The translations under genes were made by a program, and so were the position numbers. The notes under the pieces were generated by a model. The model made no database searches, was not told the DNA's origin, and worked only from the letters and a program-made list of their open reading frames with translations. Positions 1 through 8,293 of a stretch of 37,594 nt of DNA are shown in pieces (position 1 is the first letter of the stretch; every line of letters starts with the position of its first letter). Origin of the DNA: RGIG2041 sp045532715 (GTDB lineage: Bacteria > Bacillota > Clostridia > UBA1381 > UMGS1253); the NCBI GenBank assembly GCA_045532715.1, contig JAZSGM010000125.1, positions 1-37,594 of the forward strand, in the 5' to 3' direction.

Positions 1-64
1 CTTGTTCACGCAGTTCCATTATTTCTTTTTCATAATCTTGCATATGTCTGTATCTTCTTGGCAT
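1..64 (-). CDS. IS3-like transposase OrfA, N-terminal fragment cut by the window edge
   Basis: The minus strand from the ATG at 62-64 reads MPRRYRHMQDYEKEIMELRE and continues off the window. I recognise this Arg/Tyr-rich start followed by a helix as the beginning of the small helix-turn-helix protein (OrfA) of IS3-family elements common in Clostridia; OrfA binds the element ends and is normally joined to the OrfB integrase by frameshifting. Only 21 codons are visible, so the assignment rests on this short match plus the inverted-repeat-like end at 117-141. The ribosome site GGAGG lies 7 bases before the ATG and is buried in a hairpin (72-102). Whether the element is intact cannot be judged here. 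Confidence 0.6.
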   Translation of the reverse strand, partial: MPRRYRHMQDYEKEIMELREQ

Positions 65-71
65 AAAAATA

Positions 72-102
72 CCTCCTATGGCTTTTATGATACCATAGGA
101 GG
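72..102 (-). promoter_or_regulatory. Hairpin that buries the transposase ribosome site
   Basis: CCTCCTATGG (72-81) and CCATAGGAGG (93-102) are perfect 10-base complements around an 11-base loop. On the minus strand the 3' arm contains the GGAGG ribosome site of the transposase. In a transcript reading through from pgsA the whole stem is present, so the site would be sequestered. A transcript starting inside the element after the 5' arm would leave it free. The stem is followed by TATTTTT, so it could also act as a weak terminator. Confidence 0.65.
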
Positions 103-116
103 CTCTTTTTTTCTAT

Positions 117-141
117 TGTCCGTTTTTACTGGTTCTGTTCA
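117..141. repeat. Putative terminal inverted repeat of the insertion sequence (one copy)
   Basis: Twenty-five bases starting TGAACAGAACC at 141 on the minus strand and ending GGACA at 117. The call rests on position just upstream of the transposase and on resemblance to IS150-group ends. The matching right end is outside the window. Confidence 0.5.
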
Positions 142-163
142 AAACTACAACCAAGCAACCCTC

Positions 164-712
164 TTATTTACCTTGATTCAATTGTTTCTGATACCGAATA
201 TAGGCAGCTATGTAGGAAAGCAGTGCGATAAAATTCACCGCCACAATAGCCAACGCGGCCCAGAAAACGCCGACATCCGACAACGGAACCACGCGCGGAA
301 AAATCAGCACTAACGTACATGCAAAGCTGATAAAGCAGGAAACCTTGCCAAACCAATTGGCCTGCGTAATCACACCGCGCTTATACAGCACCACGGCACC
401 AATACCAAGCAACAGCTCTTTTATCCCGACAAGTATAACCACCCAGACCAAAGAATAATCTGTGTTAAACGCCAGGCAAATCAGCGCCGTCAGCTGCATG
501 GCCTTATCCGCAATCGGATCAAGCGCTTTGCCCAGGTTGGTTACCATATTAAACTTTCGTGCAATAAAACCGTCCAATACATCCGTAATAAATGCGATGA
601 TCAGCACAGCCATTGCATAATACTGTGCACCGTCGACCGGCATCATATACACCAACAAAAACACCGGCATCAGACAAAGTCGTGCACAAGTCAATATGTT
701 TGGTATACTCAT
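164..712 (-). CDS. pgsA: CDP-diacylglycerol--glycerol-3-phosphate 3-phosphatidyltransferase
   Basis: This membrane enzyme makes phosphatidylglycerol-phosphate from CDP-diacylglycerol and glycerol-3-phosphate, the committed step to phosphatidylglycerol and cardiolipin. The 182-residue length is normal. The CDP-alcohol phosphatidyltransferase signature is complete: D44, D47-G48, A51-R52, G61, D65 and D69. Several hydrophobic helices flank it, and the N-terminal SIPNILT is typical of PgsA. AGGAGG precedes the ATG and overlaps the end of pfkA, whose stop lies 12 bases upstream, so the two are cotranscribed. It is the last gene of the operon. No terminator is visible in the 22 bases between its stop and the insertion sequence. 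Confidence 0.93.
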   Translation of the reverse strand: MSIPNILTCARLCLMPVFLLVYMMPVDGAQYYAMAVLIIAFITDVLDGFIARKFNMVTNLGKALDPIADKAMQLTALICLAFNTDYSLVWVVILVGIKELLLGIGAVVLYKRGVITQANWFGKVSCFISFACTLVLIFPRVVPLSDVGVFWAALAIVAVNFIALLSYIAAYIRYQKQLNQGK

Positions 713-724
713 GCCAAATTCCTC

Positions 725-1696
725 CTACCAGCTCATCACCTTGCAAAGACGAATTAAATCCGGATTTAACTCCTTCTTCATTGCAAGTCCTTCATCTATA
801 TCCACATCGGTAATCTTATGATCCTGCATAACAATCAAACGGTTCGTTTTGCCCGCCATCAGTGCTTCAACCGCTTTGAGTCCCATTTCACTTGCATAAA
901 CACGATCATCCACCGTCGGCGAACCGCCACGCTGAATATGACCCAGAATGGTTGCTGTTGTTTCAATGCCGGTACGCTTTTCGATTTCCTGTGCCATGTC
1001 GATTGCGCCGCCGACGCCCTCTGCTACAATAACAAGATAATGACTCTTTCCGCGGTTCTTGCCCTCGATAATCGGACGCAGCACATCTTCATCAAAATCA
1101 AATTCCTTTTCCGGAATGATTACAGCTTCCGCACCACAGGCAATACCGGCATGCACAGCAATGTAGCCGGCATCTCTGCCCATAACCTCAATAACGGAGC
1201 TACGCTCATGACTGGATGCCGTATCACGGATTTTATCAATCGCATCCTTTACCGTATTAAGCGCCGTATCATAGCCGATACAGTATTCCGTACAACCGAT
1301 ATCATTGTCAATCGTTGCCGGGATACCAATGGTTTTTACGCCGGCCTTTGCCAAATCACGCGCACCGCGAAAAGAACCGTCGCCGCCGATAACCACCAAA
1401 CCCTCAATGCCGAAAATCTTCGCAATCTCCGCCGCACGTGCAACGCCTTCCGGTGTGCAGAACTCCTTGCATCTGGCTGTCTGCAAAATCGTACCGCCGT
1501 GCTGCAGGGTTTCAGATACACTTCGCGCATTCATTGCAAATATATCGCCGTTAATCAGGCCGTTATAGCCTTTTCGAATACCCATTACTTCAATACCGTT
1601 ATATACCGCTGTTCGCACAACACTACGCACTGCAGCATTCATACCCGGCGCGTCACCACCGCTGGTCAAAACACCGATTTTTTTAATCTGTCCCAT
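725..1696 (-). CDS. pfkA: ATP-dependent 6-phosphofructokinase
   Basis: It phosphorylates fructose-6-phosphate to fructose-1,6-bisphosphate, the committed step of glycolysis, in the cytoplasm. The 323 residues match the bacterial homotetrameric PfkA. Visible motifs are TSGGDAPGMN near residues 11-20, GGDGS at 104-108 (the Gly marks an ATP enzyme rather than a pyrophosphate one) and the catalytic TIDND around 128-132. GGAGGAGG lies a few bases before the ATG. Upstream is the 65-residue gene (55 bases away), downstream is pgsA. In many Clostridia pfkA follows dnaE and is followed by pyruvate kinase; here pgsA takes that place. Confidence 0.97.
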   Translation of the reverse strand: MGQIKKIGVLTSGGDAPGMNAAVRSVVRTAVYNGIEVMGIRKGYNGLINGDIFAMNARSVSETLQHGGTILQTARCKEFCTPEGVARAAEIAKIFGIEGLVVIGGDGSFRGARDLAKAGVKTIGIPATIDNDIGCTEYCIGYDTALNTVKDAIDKIRDTASSHERSSVIEVMGRDAGYIAVHAGIACGAEAVIIPEKEFDFDEDVLRPIIEGKNRGKSHYLVIVAEGVGGAIDMAQEIEKRTGIETTATILGHIQRGGSPTVDDRVYASEMGLKAVEALMAGKTNRLIVMQDHKITDVDIDEGLAMKKELNPDLIRLCKVMSW

Positions 1697-1751
1697 AAAA
1701 CGTCCTCCTCCAAAGCGTGGCTGACTGCCACATACTTATTTTCGCTGTCGG

Positions 1752-1949
1752 TTAAAAATCTGCGTCAATGATAATTTCGTGCGCCTGCGCAATTTCCGCC
1801 TCCGGAACAAGCACTTCGATGCTGCCGTCATCTGCCGTTGCCGCATCATATAACGGATGCAGGCGGGCAATAATTCCCTTCTGCTCCAAAAGCTCCTTTA
1901 AGTGCTTTGCCGTGGCTTTGCTTTTGGCAATGTAAATCACAGTCCACAT
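1752..1949 (-). CDS. Small DUF2007-like protein (65 residues)
   Basis: A 65-residue protein beginning MWTVIYIAKSK and ending in an acidic tail. The alternating pattern of an N-terminal strand, a helix rich in Lys/Leu/Glu (about 11-25), further strands and a closing helix resembles the small ferredoxin-like DUF2007 fold ('putative signal-transducing protein'). Similar proteins occur between dnaE and pfkA in other Clostridia and are sometimes labelled glutamate decarboxylase, which the size makes implausible. AAGGAG stands 8 bases before the ATG, and a good promoter (1997-2025) lies just upstream. There is no Cys/His metal site or membrane segment. The biochemical role is unknown. Confidence 0.8.
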   Translation of the reverse strand: MWTVIYIAKSKATAKHLKELLEQKGIIARLHPLYDAATADDGSIEVLVPEAEIAQAHEIIIDADF

Positions 1950-1996
1950 AAATATTTCTCCTTAAAAAACCAGGATAGTTTAATTCATTCTTTACT

Positions 1997-2025
1997 ATTT
2001 TACACCAAAAAAAGCTAAAATGCAA
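1997..2025 (-). promoter_or_regulatory. Sigma-A-type promoter for the 65-residue gene, pfkA and pgsA
   Basis: On the minus strand TTGCAT (2020-2025) and TAAAAT (1997-2002) are separated by 17 bases, between the dnaE stop and the next start. It would let pfkA and pgsA be transcribed independently of the long upstream operon. No terminator follows dnaE, so read-through is also expected. Confidence 0.6.
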
Positions 2026-2032
2026 CTTTTTC

Positions 2033-5000
2033 TTATTTATACTTCACGCAATCCTCACCGAACAACGCGCGCAATGCCGCATCCAGCTCCGAAGAGCCGT
2101 CGCACCAAAGCTCACGGTTTGTACATTTAATTTCACTTGTTTTTTCAAAAAATATACATACCGGCGTTTCACCGTGATGCGCCGCAAGCACTTTTTTTGC
2201 TTCACTCCACTTGCCTTCGCACCCGGTCTTGATTTTGATATAGAGCTTCGGCATATTCTGGCTGTCAAGCACCTGTTCCATCGGTGTAATGTTTTCCAGA
2301 ATCAGCTTCGGTGCCTCATCTTCTCTTAAGCTGACGCGTGCTTTAATAAAGACAATACTGTCTTCATGAATCATAGACGCGCAGGCATCATATTTTTTCG
2401 GGAAAACAATGACGTCCAGACTGCCGTACAAATCCTCAAAACGCAGAAACGCCATCATGGTCGCATTCTTCGTCATTTTATTGCGGCGCGCGGTAATGAT
2501 GCCGCCAACGGTAACAAAATCACCGTCTTTAAAACGGCCCCCCTCTGCGATGACATACTCACCGCTTTCCTCCTGCACCGCCAAAGCATTGATTTCGCCG
2601 ATATTTGCATTGGAAAATCGCATAATGGTATCCTTATAGTCATCCAGCGGATGCCCCGAAAGATAGAGCCCGATGGTGTCTTTCTCCATGGCAAGCAAAT
2701 CCCGCTTGTCGAACTCCGGTAACCGTTCAAACGCATCATCTGCCTGTGTCTGCGCCGGCGCATCGTCAAAAAGCGACAGCTGTCCGTCCAGCACATCCTT
2801 GTTTCCGGCACTGATTGTACCGACAAGCTGTTCATATGCACCAATCAGGGTTGCACGCGTATGCCCAAGCGTGTCAAATGTTCCGCAGCGAATCAGATTT
2901 TCCAGAGAGCGCTTATTTAAATCGCTCTGCGCCATACGCTCCGCAAAATCCGTAAAGCTTGTGAACGGTCCGTGCAGCTCGCGTTCCTCCGCAATCTGCA
3001 CCAACAGCTTATGTCCGACATTTTTTACAGCCTCTAAGCCGAAACGGATGTTTCCGCCCTCAACGGTAAAACCGTAATAGCTATGGTTAATATCCGGCGG
3101 CAGAATATGAATTCCCAACCGCGAACACTCCAGAATGTAGCCGACGGTTTTATCCGTATCGCTCATTGTACTGCTGATCAGTGCCGCCATATACTCCGCA
3201 GGATAAAACGCCTTCAGATATGCCGTCTGGTAAGCAACTACCGCATAAGCTGCCGCATGTGATTTATTAAACGCATAGCTGGCAAAATCCATGATTTCAT
3301 CAAAAATACTCTTTGCAACTTCCTCTGAAATGCCGCGCTGCATCGCCCCTTCGATGACTACATTTCCATCTTCATCCTTGAGTCCGTAAATAAAGTTCTG
3401 ACGCTCAATTTCCATAACGTCATGTTTTTTCTTACTCATCGCGCGGCGCAAAAGGTCTGCCTTGCCGAGCGAGTAGCCCGCAAGCTTTTGCACAATCTGC
3501 AATACCTGCTCCTGATAAATAATACAACCGTAGGTCACGTCTAAAATCGACTCCAGCATCGGGTGCTTATATGTGATTTTTTCCGGGTGGTTTTTATTTT
3601 TAATATACCGCGGAATCTGGTCCATCGGCCCCGGTCGGTATAACGAAATACCCGCGATAATATCTTCAAGAGAGCTCGGGCGCAATTCCTTCATAAATTC
3701 GCGCATACCGCCACTTTCCAGCTGGAATATGCCGGAGGTTTCTCCGGAGGAAATCAGTTCAAAAACTTCCGTATCCGAATAGTCCAAAGCAGACAAGTCC
3801 AGATCAATACCCCTTGTTTTTTTCACATTCTCAATCGCATTTGCGATAACGGTTAGGTTTCGCAAACCAAGAAAGTCCATTTTCAGCAAGCCCAGGTCGC
3901 TCAAATTGTCCATGTGATACTGCGTCGTAATCACATCCTTGGCAAACTGCAACGGGACATAATGCGACACCGGTTCTCCGGAAATTACAACACCTGCAGC
4001 ATGCACACCGCTGTGGCGCGGCAAGCCTTCAATCGCCTTTGCCGTATCCAGCAGTGCGTGAATGCTGTCATCCTGCTCATAAAGCTCTGCAAGCTCATGA
4101 TTGATATCAATTGCTTTTTCAATTGTCATCTTCAAATCCGTCGGCACGAGCTTTGCCACACGGTCTACCGTTGCAAGCGGCACATTCAGTGCTCTGCCCA
4201 CATCACGGATTGCCGCACGCGCCTTCAGCGTACCAAAAGTAATAATCTGCGCCACACGATCTGCACCGTACTTGCGGTTTACGTAGTCAATAACCTCACC
4301 GCGACGCTCAATACAAAAGTCCGTATCAATATCCGGCATGCTCACGCGCTCCGGATTTAAAAACCGCTCAAAAAGCAAATTATAACGCAACGGATCAATG
4401 GTCGTAATATCCAATGTATATGCAACGATACTGCCCGCGCCCGAGCCTCTGCCCGGACCGACGGCAATGCCGTTGTCCTTTGCAAATTTAATAAAATCCC
4501 ATACAATCAGGAAGTAATCCACATACCCCATAGAGGAAATGACACCCAGTTCATATTCCAGGCGATCGGTGTGTACTTTTGTAATTTCCTTATAACGTTT
4601 TGCAAGTCCCTCACGGCAGAGCTTTTCCAGATATGCATAAGAGGTATACCCTTCCGGAACATCGAATTTCGGCAGATGCACCTTATCAAAATCAAAGGTC
4701 ACATTACAGCGCTCCGCAATGCTGTTTGTATTTTTCACCGCTTCGGGAATCCACGAAAAGAGCTCCGCCATCTCGCTGCCGCTTTTTAAGTAGAACTCGT
4801 CCGAACCAAAGCGCATACGGTCCGGATCATCAACGGTTTTTCCCATCTGGATGCACATCAATACATCCTGATACTTTGCGTCCTCACGGCGGATATAGTG
4901 CAAATCATTTGTACACACAAGCGGTGCATCAATCTCACGCGCCAGACGCACCAGCGCCGGATTGGTTTTCTTTTGCTCCTCCAGACCATGATCCTGCAGC

Positions 5001-5530
5001 TCAATATAGTAATTTTCCTTACCAAAAAGATTTTGATAATACAGTGCCGTCCGCTTCGCGCCCTCATAGTCGCCTTCTAAAAGCAAGCTCGGCAGCTCAC
5101 CGGCAAGACACGCAGAAAGACAAATCAATCCCTCACTATGGCGCTCCAGAAGCGCCTTGTCTACACGCGGTTTATAATAAAAGCCTTCCGTAAACGCATC
5201 GGAAACCATCTGAATCAAATTCTGGTAGCCCGCATTGTCCTTACACAAAAGAACAAGATGGTGATTGCGTCCATCCATTTCGTGCGTCTTATCAAAGCGC
5301 GTACGCGGGCAGACATAGACCTCACAGCCGATTATCGGCTTCACACCTGCCGCGGTTGCCGCCTTATAAAAGTCGACCGCCCCGTACATAACGCCGTGAT
5401 CCGTCATTGCAATCGCATCCATATTCATCTGCTTTGCCGTTTCCACCAGTTTTTTCACCGGTGCGGCTCCGTCCAGCAGCGAATACTCTGTATGCACATG
5501 TAAGTGTGTAAATTTTACGGTTTCAATCAT
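2033..5530 (-). CDS. dnaE: DNA polymerase III alpha subunit, DnaE type
   Basis: This is a replicative family C polymerase of 1165 residues. In Firmicutes DnaE usually extends RNA primers before hand-off to PolC, which must be elsewhere. The N-terminal PHP domain keeps its metal ligands: HLHVH at 9-13, TDHG at 43-46 and NDLH at 208-211. The polymerase core shows GPGRGSGAGS (358-367) and the catalytic PDIDTDF (399-405), with a third Asp in the later MDFLGL. A helix-hairpin-helix region and a C-terminal OB fold (starting near TVGGIITARR) follow. There is no inserted 3'-5' exonuclease domain, as expected for DnaE rather than PolC. It lies 45 bases after whiA. Confidence 0.97.
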   Translation of the reverse strand: MIETVKFTHLHVHTEYSLLDGAAPVKKLVETAKQMNMDAIAMTDHGVMYGAVDFYKAATAAGVKPIIGCEVYVCPRTRFDKTHEMDGRNHHLVLLCKDNAGYQNLIQMVSDAFTEGFYYKPRVDKALLERHSEGLICLSACLAGELPSLLLEGDYEGAKRTALYYQNLFGKENYYIELQDHGLEEQKKTNPALVRLAREIDAPLVCTNDLHYIRREDAKYQDVLMCIQMGKTVDDPDRMRFGSDEFYLKSGSEMAELFSWIPEAVKNTNSIAERCNVTFDFDKVHLPKFDVPEGYTSYAYLEKLCREGLAKRYKEITKVHTDRLEYELGVISSMGYVDYFLIVWDFIKFAKDNGIAVGPGRGSGAGSIVAYTLDITTIDPLRYNLLFERFLNPERVSMPDIDTDFCIERRGEVIDYVNRKYGADRVAQIITFGTLKARAAIRDVGRALNVPLATVDRVAKLVPTDLKMTIEKAIDINHELAELYEQDDSIHALLDTAKAIEGLPRHSGVHAAGVVISGEPVSHYVPLQFAKDVITTQYHMDNLSDLGLLKMDFLGLRNLTVIANAIENVKKTRGIDLDLSALDYSDTEVFELISSGETSGIFQLESGGMREFMKELRPSSLEDIIAGISLYRPGPMDQIPRYIKNKNHPEKITYKHPMLESILDVTYGCIIYQEQVLQIVQKLAGYSLGKADLLRRAMSKKKHDVMEIERQNFIYGLKDEDGNVVIEGAMQRGISEEVAKSIFDEIMDFASYAFNKSHAAAYAVVAYQTAYLKAFYPAEYMAALISSTMSDTDKTVGYILECSRLGIHILPPDINHSYYGFTVEGGNIRFGLEAVKNVGHKLLVQIAEERELHGPFTSFTDFAERMAQSDLNKRSLENLIRCGTFDTLGHTRATLIGAYEQLVGTISAGNKDVLDGQLSLFDDAPAQTQADDAFERLPEFDKRDLLAMEKDTIGLYLSGHPLDDYKDTIMRFSNANIGEINALAVQEESGEYVIAEGGRFKDGDFVTVGGIITARRNKMTKNATMMAFLRFEDLYGSLDVIVFPKKYDACASMIHEDSIVFIKARVSLREDEAPKLILENITPMEQVLDSQNMPKLYIKIKTGCEGKWSEAKKVLAAHHGETPVCIFFEKTSEIKCTNRELWCDGSSELDAALRALFGEDCVKYK

Positions 5531-5575
5531 AATAATTTCCTCTGAATTTTACTTTTGATTAGTTTGCGCTAACCG

Positions 5576-6463
5576 TTATAAGCTCTCTGCAATTTCCAAC
5601 AGCTTGGCCAAACGGTGGTTTGCACCGGATTTTCCGATTGGCGGGTTCAGCGTTGCCGCCAGATCCTGCAAGGAAAGCTCCGGATTATCTACCCTTGCCT
5701 TTGCCATTTCCGCGAGCGGCGGCGGCAGGGCATCCAAGCCGATGATACGTTCAATCTTTTGAATGGCGGCCACCTGCTTTTGCGATGCATTCATTGTTTT
5801 CGTCAGGTTGGCACTATCGCAATTCATCTGCCGGTTGACGCGGTTGCGCACCTCGCGCTCAATTTTTATATTATAAAAATCCATCATCGTCATTCCGGCA
5901 CCAATACGTCCCAAAAGCTCTGCAATCGCTTCGCTGTCTTTAATGTAAACAACAAAATGATTCTTGCGCACCGTCAATCCGGCAATATAACCGCAAGTGG
6001 CCAGAAGCTCTGTCTGAAAATCCGCAACCTTTGGGTTAGTTGTGACAAACTCCATATGGTAATTTTTTTCCGGATCTGCAACCGAACCTCCACCCAGAAA
6101 TGCGCCGCGCAAAAAGCTTGCAACGCAGCAATCCATATCGGGATGCAATGTATCCGGCTCTAAGGTATCCGACAGGCCGACTGCACGCAAAAGGGTTTTC
6201 GTTCCGTCAGCATCAACACGAATTGTATACCAACCGCCATCCTTCTTCGGCGCTTGCAAACCAACCTTCTCTGTCAGCGTAACCTCCTGCACCAAATCAC
6301 GAATACGATCGGCAATGTTTTTGTTTTCAATGTTGAACTTTAACACCCCGTTACGCCGGGTTGCGGCAAAGCAAACAAGGGCTGCAAGCTCACTTCGCTT
6401 GCAGCACCATGTCTCCGATGTCACTTTACACAATGAATTTTTCGTTTCCGCGGAAAACGTCAT
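5576..6463 (-). CDS. whiA: DNA-binding protein WhiA
   Basis: WhiA-family protein of 295 residues. The family combines a degenerate LAGLIDADG-homing-endonuclease-like N-terminal fold with a C-terminal helix-turn-helix. It controls sporulation septation in Streptomyces and affects division and chromosome segregation in Bacillus. Recognisable parts are the opening TFSAETKNSL, the FLRGAFLGGGSV block, NCDSANLTKT near residue 215 and the C-terminal LAATLNPPIGKSGANHRL. GAGAGG precedes the ATG, which is 4 bases after the rapZ stop, so translation is probably coupled. yvcK, which usually separates rapZ from whiA, is missing. Confidence 0.95.
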   Translation of the reverse strand: MTFSAETKNSLCKVTSETWCCKRSELAALVCFAATRRNGVLKFNIENKNIADRIRDLVQEVTLTEKVGLQAPKKDGGWYTIRVDADGTKTLLRAVGLSDTLEPDTLHPDMDCCVASFLRGAFLGGGSVADPEKNYHMEFVTTNPKVADFQTELLATCGYIAGLTVRKNHFVVYIKDSEAIAELLGRIGAGMTMMDFYNIKIEREVRNRVNRQMNCDSANLTKTMNASQKQVAAIQKIERIIGLDALPPPLAEMAKARVDNPELSLQDLAATLNPPIGKSGANHRLAKLLEIAESL

Positions 6464-6467
6464 CGTT

Positions 6468-7328
6468 TTAAACCTCTCTCTGAATATCGCGATGTGTTAC
6501 AACGGCATTATAGCCGATTTCTCTTAAATAACGATGCAGCTCCATCGCCAGTGTTACACTTCTGTGATGACCGCCCGTGCAGCCGATGCCGATGACGAGC
6601 TGGCCCTTACCCTCTTCAATATAATACGGAATCAGATAGGAAACCATATCCTTCAGCTTTTCCAGAAACTCCTGCGTCTGCTTAAAGCCCAATACGTAAG
6701 AGGAAACACATTCCTCCAGACCGGTATGATGCTTCAGATCGTCATCATAGTACGGATTCGGCAAGAAACGCACATCGAAAACAAGGTCGCCATCCAGAAC
6801 TATACCGTACTTATAGCCGAACGAAGTCACATTAATAACAATGGAACGCGACACGCTGCCGTTGGTCACGATATCACGGATTGTATCCTTCAGCTGACTC
6901 GGACTTAAGCTGGAAGTGTCCACAATATGGTTGGCTTTATTTCTGACATACTCTAAAATTTCACGTTCCTTCTGGATTGCATCAATGAGCCTGCCGTCAC
7001 GTGCAAGCGGATGCATTCTGCGCGTTTCTTTATAACGCTTTACAAGCACATCGTCTTTGGCATCCAGAAAGAGCACCTCATACGCATAGCCCGATGCTTT
7101 CAGTGTATTTAACTCATTAAACAGCTCCGAAAACATATCACCACCGCGAATATCAATCACCATAGCAACCTTTTCGATTTTGCCGTTCGAGGCATAGAAA
7201 ATCTCAGCCAGCTTCGGAATCAATGCCGGTGGCATATTATCAATGCAATAATAATCCATGTCCTCCAGGCAACGAATTACCTGCGTTTTTCCAGCCCCGG
7301 ACAGGCCGGTGATAATGATAAATCGCAT
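6468..7328 (-). CDS. rapZ: RNase adapter / nucleotide-binding protein RapZ (YvcJ)
   Basis: A 286-residue P-loop protein of the RapZ/YvcJ family. In E. coli RapZ delivers the sRNA GlmZ to RNase E in response to glucosamine-6-phosphate; in Bacillus YvcJ binds and hydrolyses nucleotides and influences competence. The Walker A motif GLSGAGKT is at 8-15, followed by CLEDMDYYCIDNMP, and the C-terminal half carries the family's conserved IGCTGGHHRSV. GGAAGGAG precedes the ATG. It lies 21 bases after murB and 4 bases before whiA. Confidence 0.95.
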   Translation of the reverse strand: MRFIIITGLSGAGKTQVIRCLEDMDYYCIDNMPPALIPKLAEIFYASNGKIEKVAMVIDIRGGDMFSELFNELNTLKASGYAYEVLFLDAKDDVLVKRYKETRRMHPLARDGRLIDAIQKEREILEYVRNKANHIVDTSSLSPSQLKDTIRDIVTNGSVSRSIVINVTSFGYKYGIVLDGDLVFDVRFLPNPYYDDDLKHHTGLEECVSSYVLGFKQTQEFLEKLKDMVSYLIPYYIEEGKGQLVIGIGCTGGHHRSVTLAMELHRYLREIGYNAVVTHRDIQREV

Positions 7329-7349
7329 ACGTCTGCTCCTTCCGTAACT

Positions 7350-8273
7350 CTACCTTGTTGTATCAAACCCCAAGGTCTTCACTTCGCATTCCAATTCCAC
7401 ACCAAATCGTGCTTTAACCGTTTCCTGAATATATGCAATCAACGCGCACACATCCGCCGCTGTTGCACCGCCTTTATTGATGATAAAGCCTGCGTGCTTT
7501 TCCGACACAGCCGCACCACCAATCTGGTACCCCTTCAGGCCCGCCTGCTCAATCAAAGCGCCGGCGAAATGCCCTTCCGGTCTTTTAAACACCGAGCCGC
7601 AGCTCGGAAACTCTAACGGCTGCTTGTCGTTCCTGCGCTTTGCAAACTCTGCCATTGCACTGCGAATCTGCGTTTTGTCGCCAAATTGCAGCTTAAACAC
7701 CGCTTCCAGAACAATGTAGCCACGCTTTAAATAGATGCTTGTTCTGTAGCCATACTCACTCTCTTGCGGTGTCAGAGTCAGCACGCAGTCCTCCGCCGGA
7801 CTGTAGCAAACAACGCTTTCCAGCACATCGGAAACCTCACCGCCATAAGCGCCGGCATTCATTGCTACAGCGCCACCAACGCAACCGAAAATACCGGAAA
7901 TCGGCTCCATACCCGTCAAACTCAACTCTGCCGCAAAGCTCGCTACTTTGCCAAGCAGCACACCTGCACCTGCGCGAATGCGTTCACCATCTGCTTCAAG
8001 TGTACGCATATTCTTCGCACAAATGATAACAACACCGCGAATACCGTCATCGCTGACAAGCAGATTTGTGCCACCTCCGATTACAGCATACGGAATGTCT
8101 TCCGCTCTGCAGAGCTCTACAACGGTTTTAATTTGCGCTACGCCGTTCGGGAACACAGCGCAATCCGCCTTCCCTCCGATTTTGTAAGCCGTATGCAGAT
8201 GCATCGGCTCATCAAATCGCGCCTCTATATTCTCTTTTGCAAGTACGTCTTTTACCCTTTGACTTAAAGACAT
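7350..8273 (-). CDS. murB: UDP-N-acetylenolpyruvoylglucosamine reductase
   Basis: This FAD enzyme uses NADPH to reduce UDP-GlcNAc-enolpyruvate to UDP-MurNAc, the second step of peptidoglycan precursor synthesis. At 307 residues it is the short form lacking the YGYRT-adjacent insertion typical of E. coli MurB. FAD-binding elements are AVIGGGTNLLVSD and GIFGCVGGAVAMNAGAYGG. The catalytic Ser is in SCGSVFKRP and the terminal Glu in LECEVKTLG. CAGGAGG stands before the ATG. It sits between the glucokinase (20 bases upstream) and rapZ, a common position in clostridial hprK clusters. Confidence 0.95.
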   Translation of the reverse strand: MSLSQRVKDVLAKENIEARFDEPMHLHTAYKIGGKADCAVFPNGVAQIKTVVELCRAEDIPYAVIGGGTNLLVSDDGIRGVVIICAKNMRTLEADGERIRAGAGVLLGKVASFAAELSLTGMEPISGIFGCVGGAVAMNAGAYGGEVSDVLESVVCYSPAEDCVLTLTPQESEYGYRTSIYLKRGYIVLEAVFKLQFGDKTQIRSAMAEFAKRRNDKQPLEFPSCGSVFKRPEGHFAGALIEQAGLKGYQIGGAAVSEKHAGFIINKGGATAADVCALIAYIQETVKARFGVELECEVKTLGFDTTR

Positions 8274-8293
8274 AGCTGCCTCCTGAAATTGAT

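Larger units (their letters stand above)
1..141 (-). mobile_element. Left end of an IS3-family-like insertion sequence (partial)
   Basis: Reading the minus strand, the element starts at 141 with TGAACAGAACC and continues to a GGACA block at 117-121. The pattern of a terminal TG, an ACC block and a distal GGAC resembles the ends of the IS150 group of IS3 elements as I remember them. The transposase start follows 52 bases inside. The other end and any target duplication lie outside the window. The element sits 22 bases beyond the pgsA stop codon, so it left that gene intact. Confidence 0.6.

Noticed and set aside
818..1771. A 317-codon open frame on the plus strand opposite pfkA
   Set aside because: It is antisense to a clear pfkA with intact motifs, has no ribosome site and reads as Arg/Cys/His-rich nonsense. 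It is a codon-bias shadow, like the many frames opposite dnaE and the his genes.
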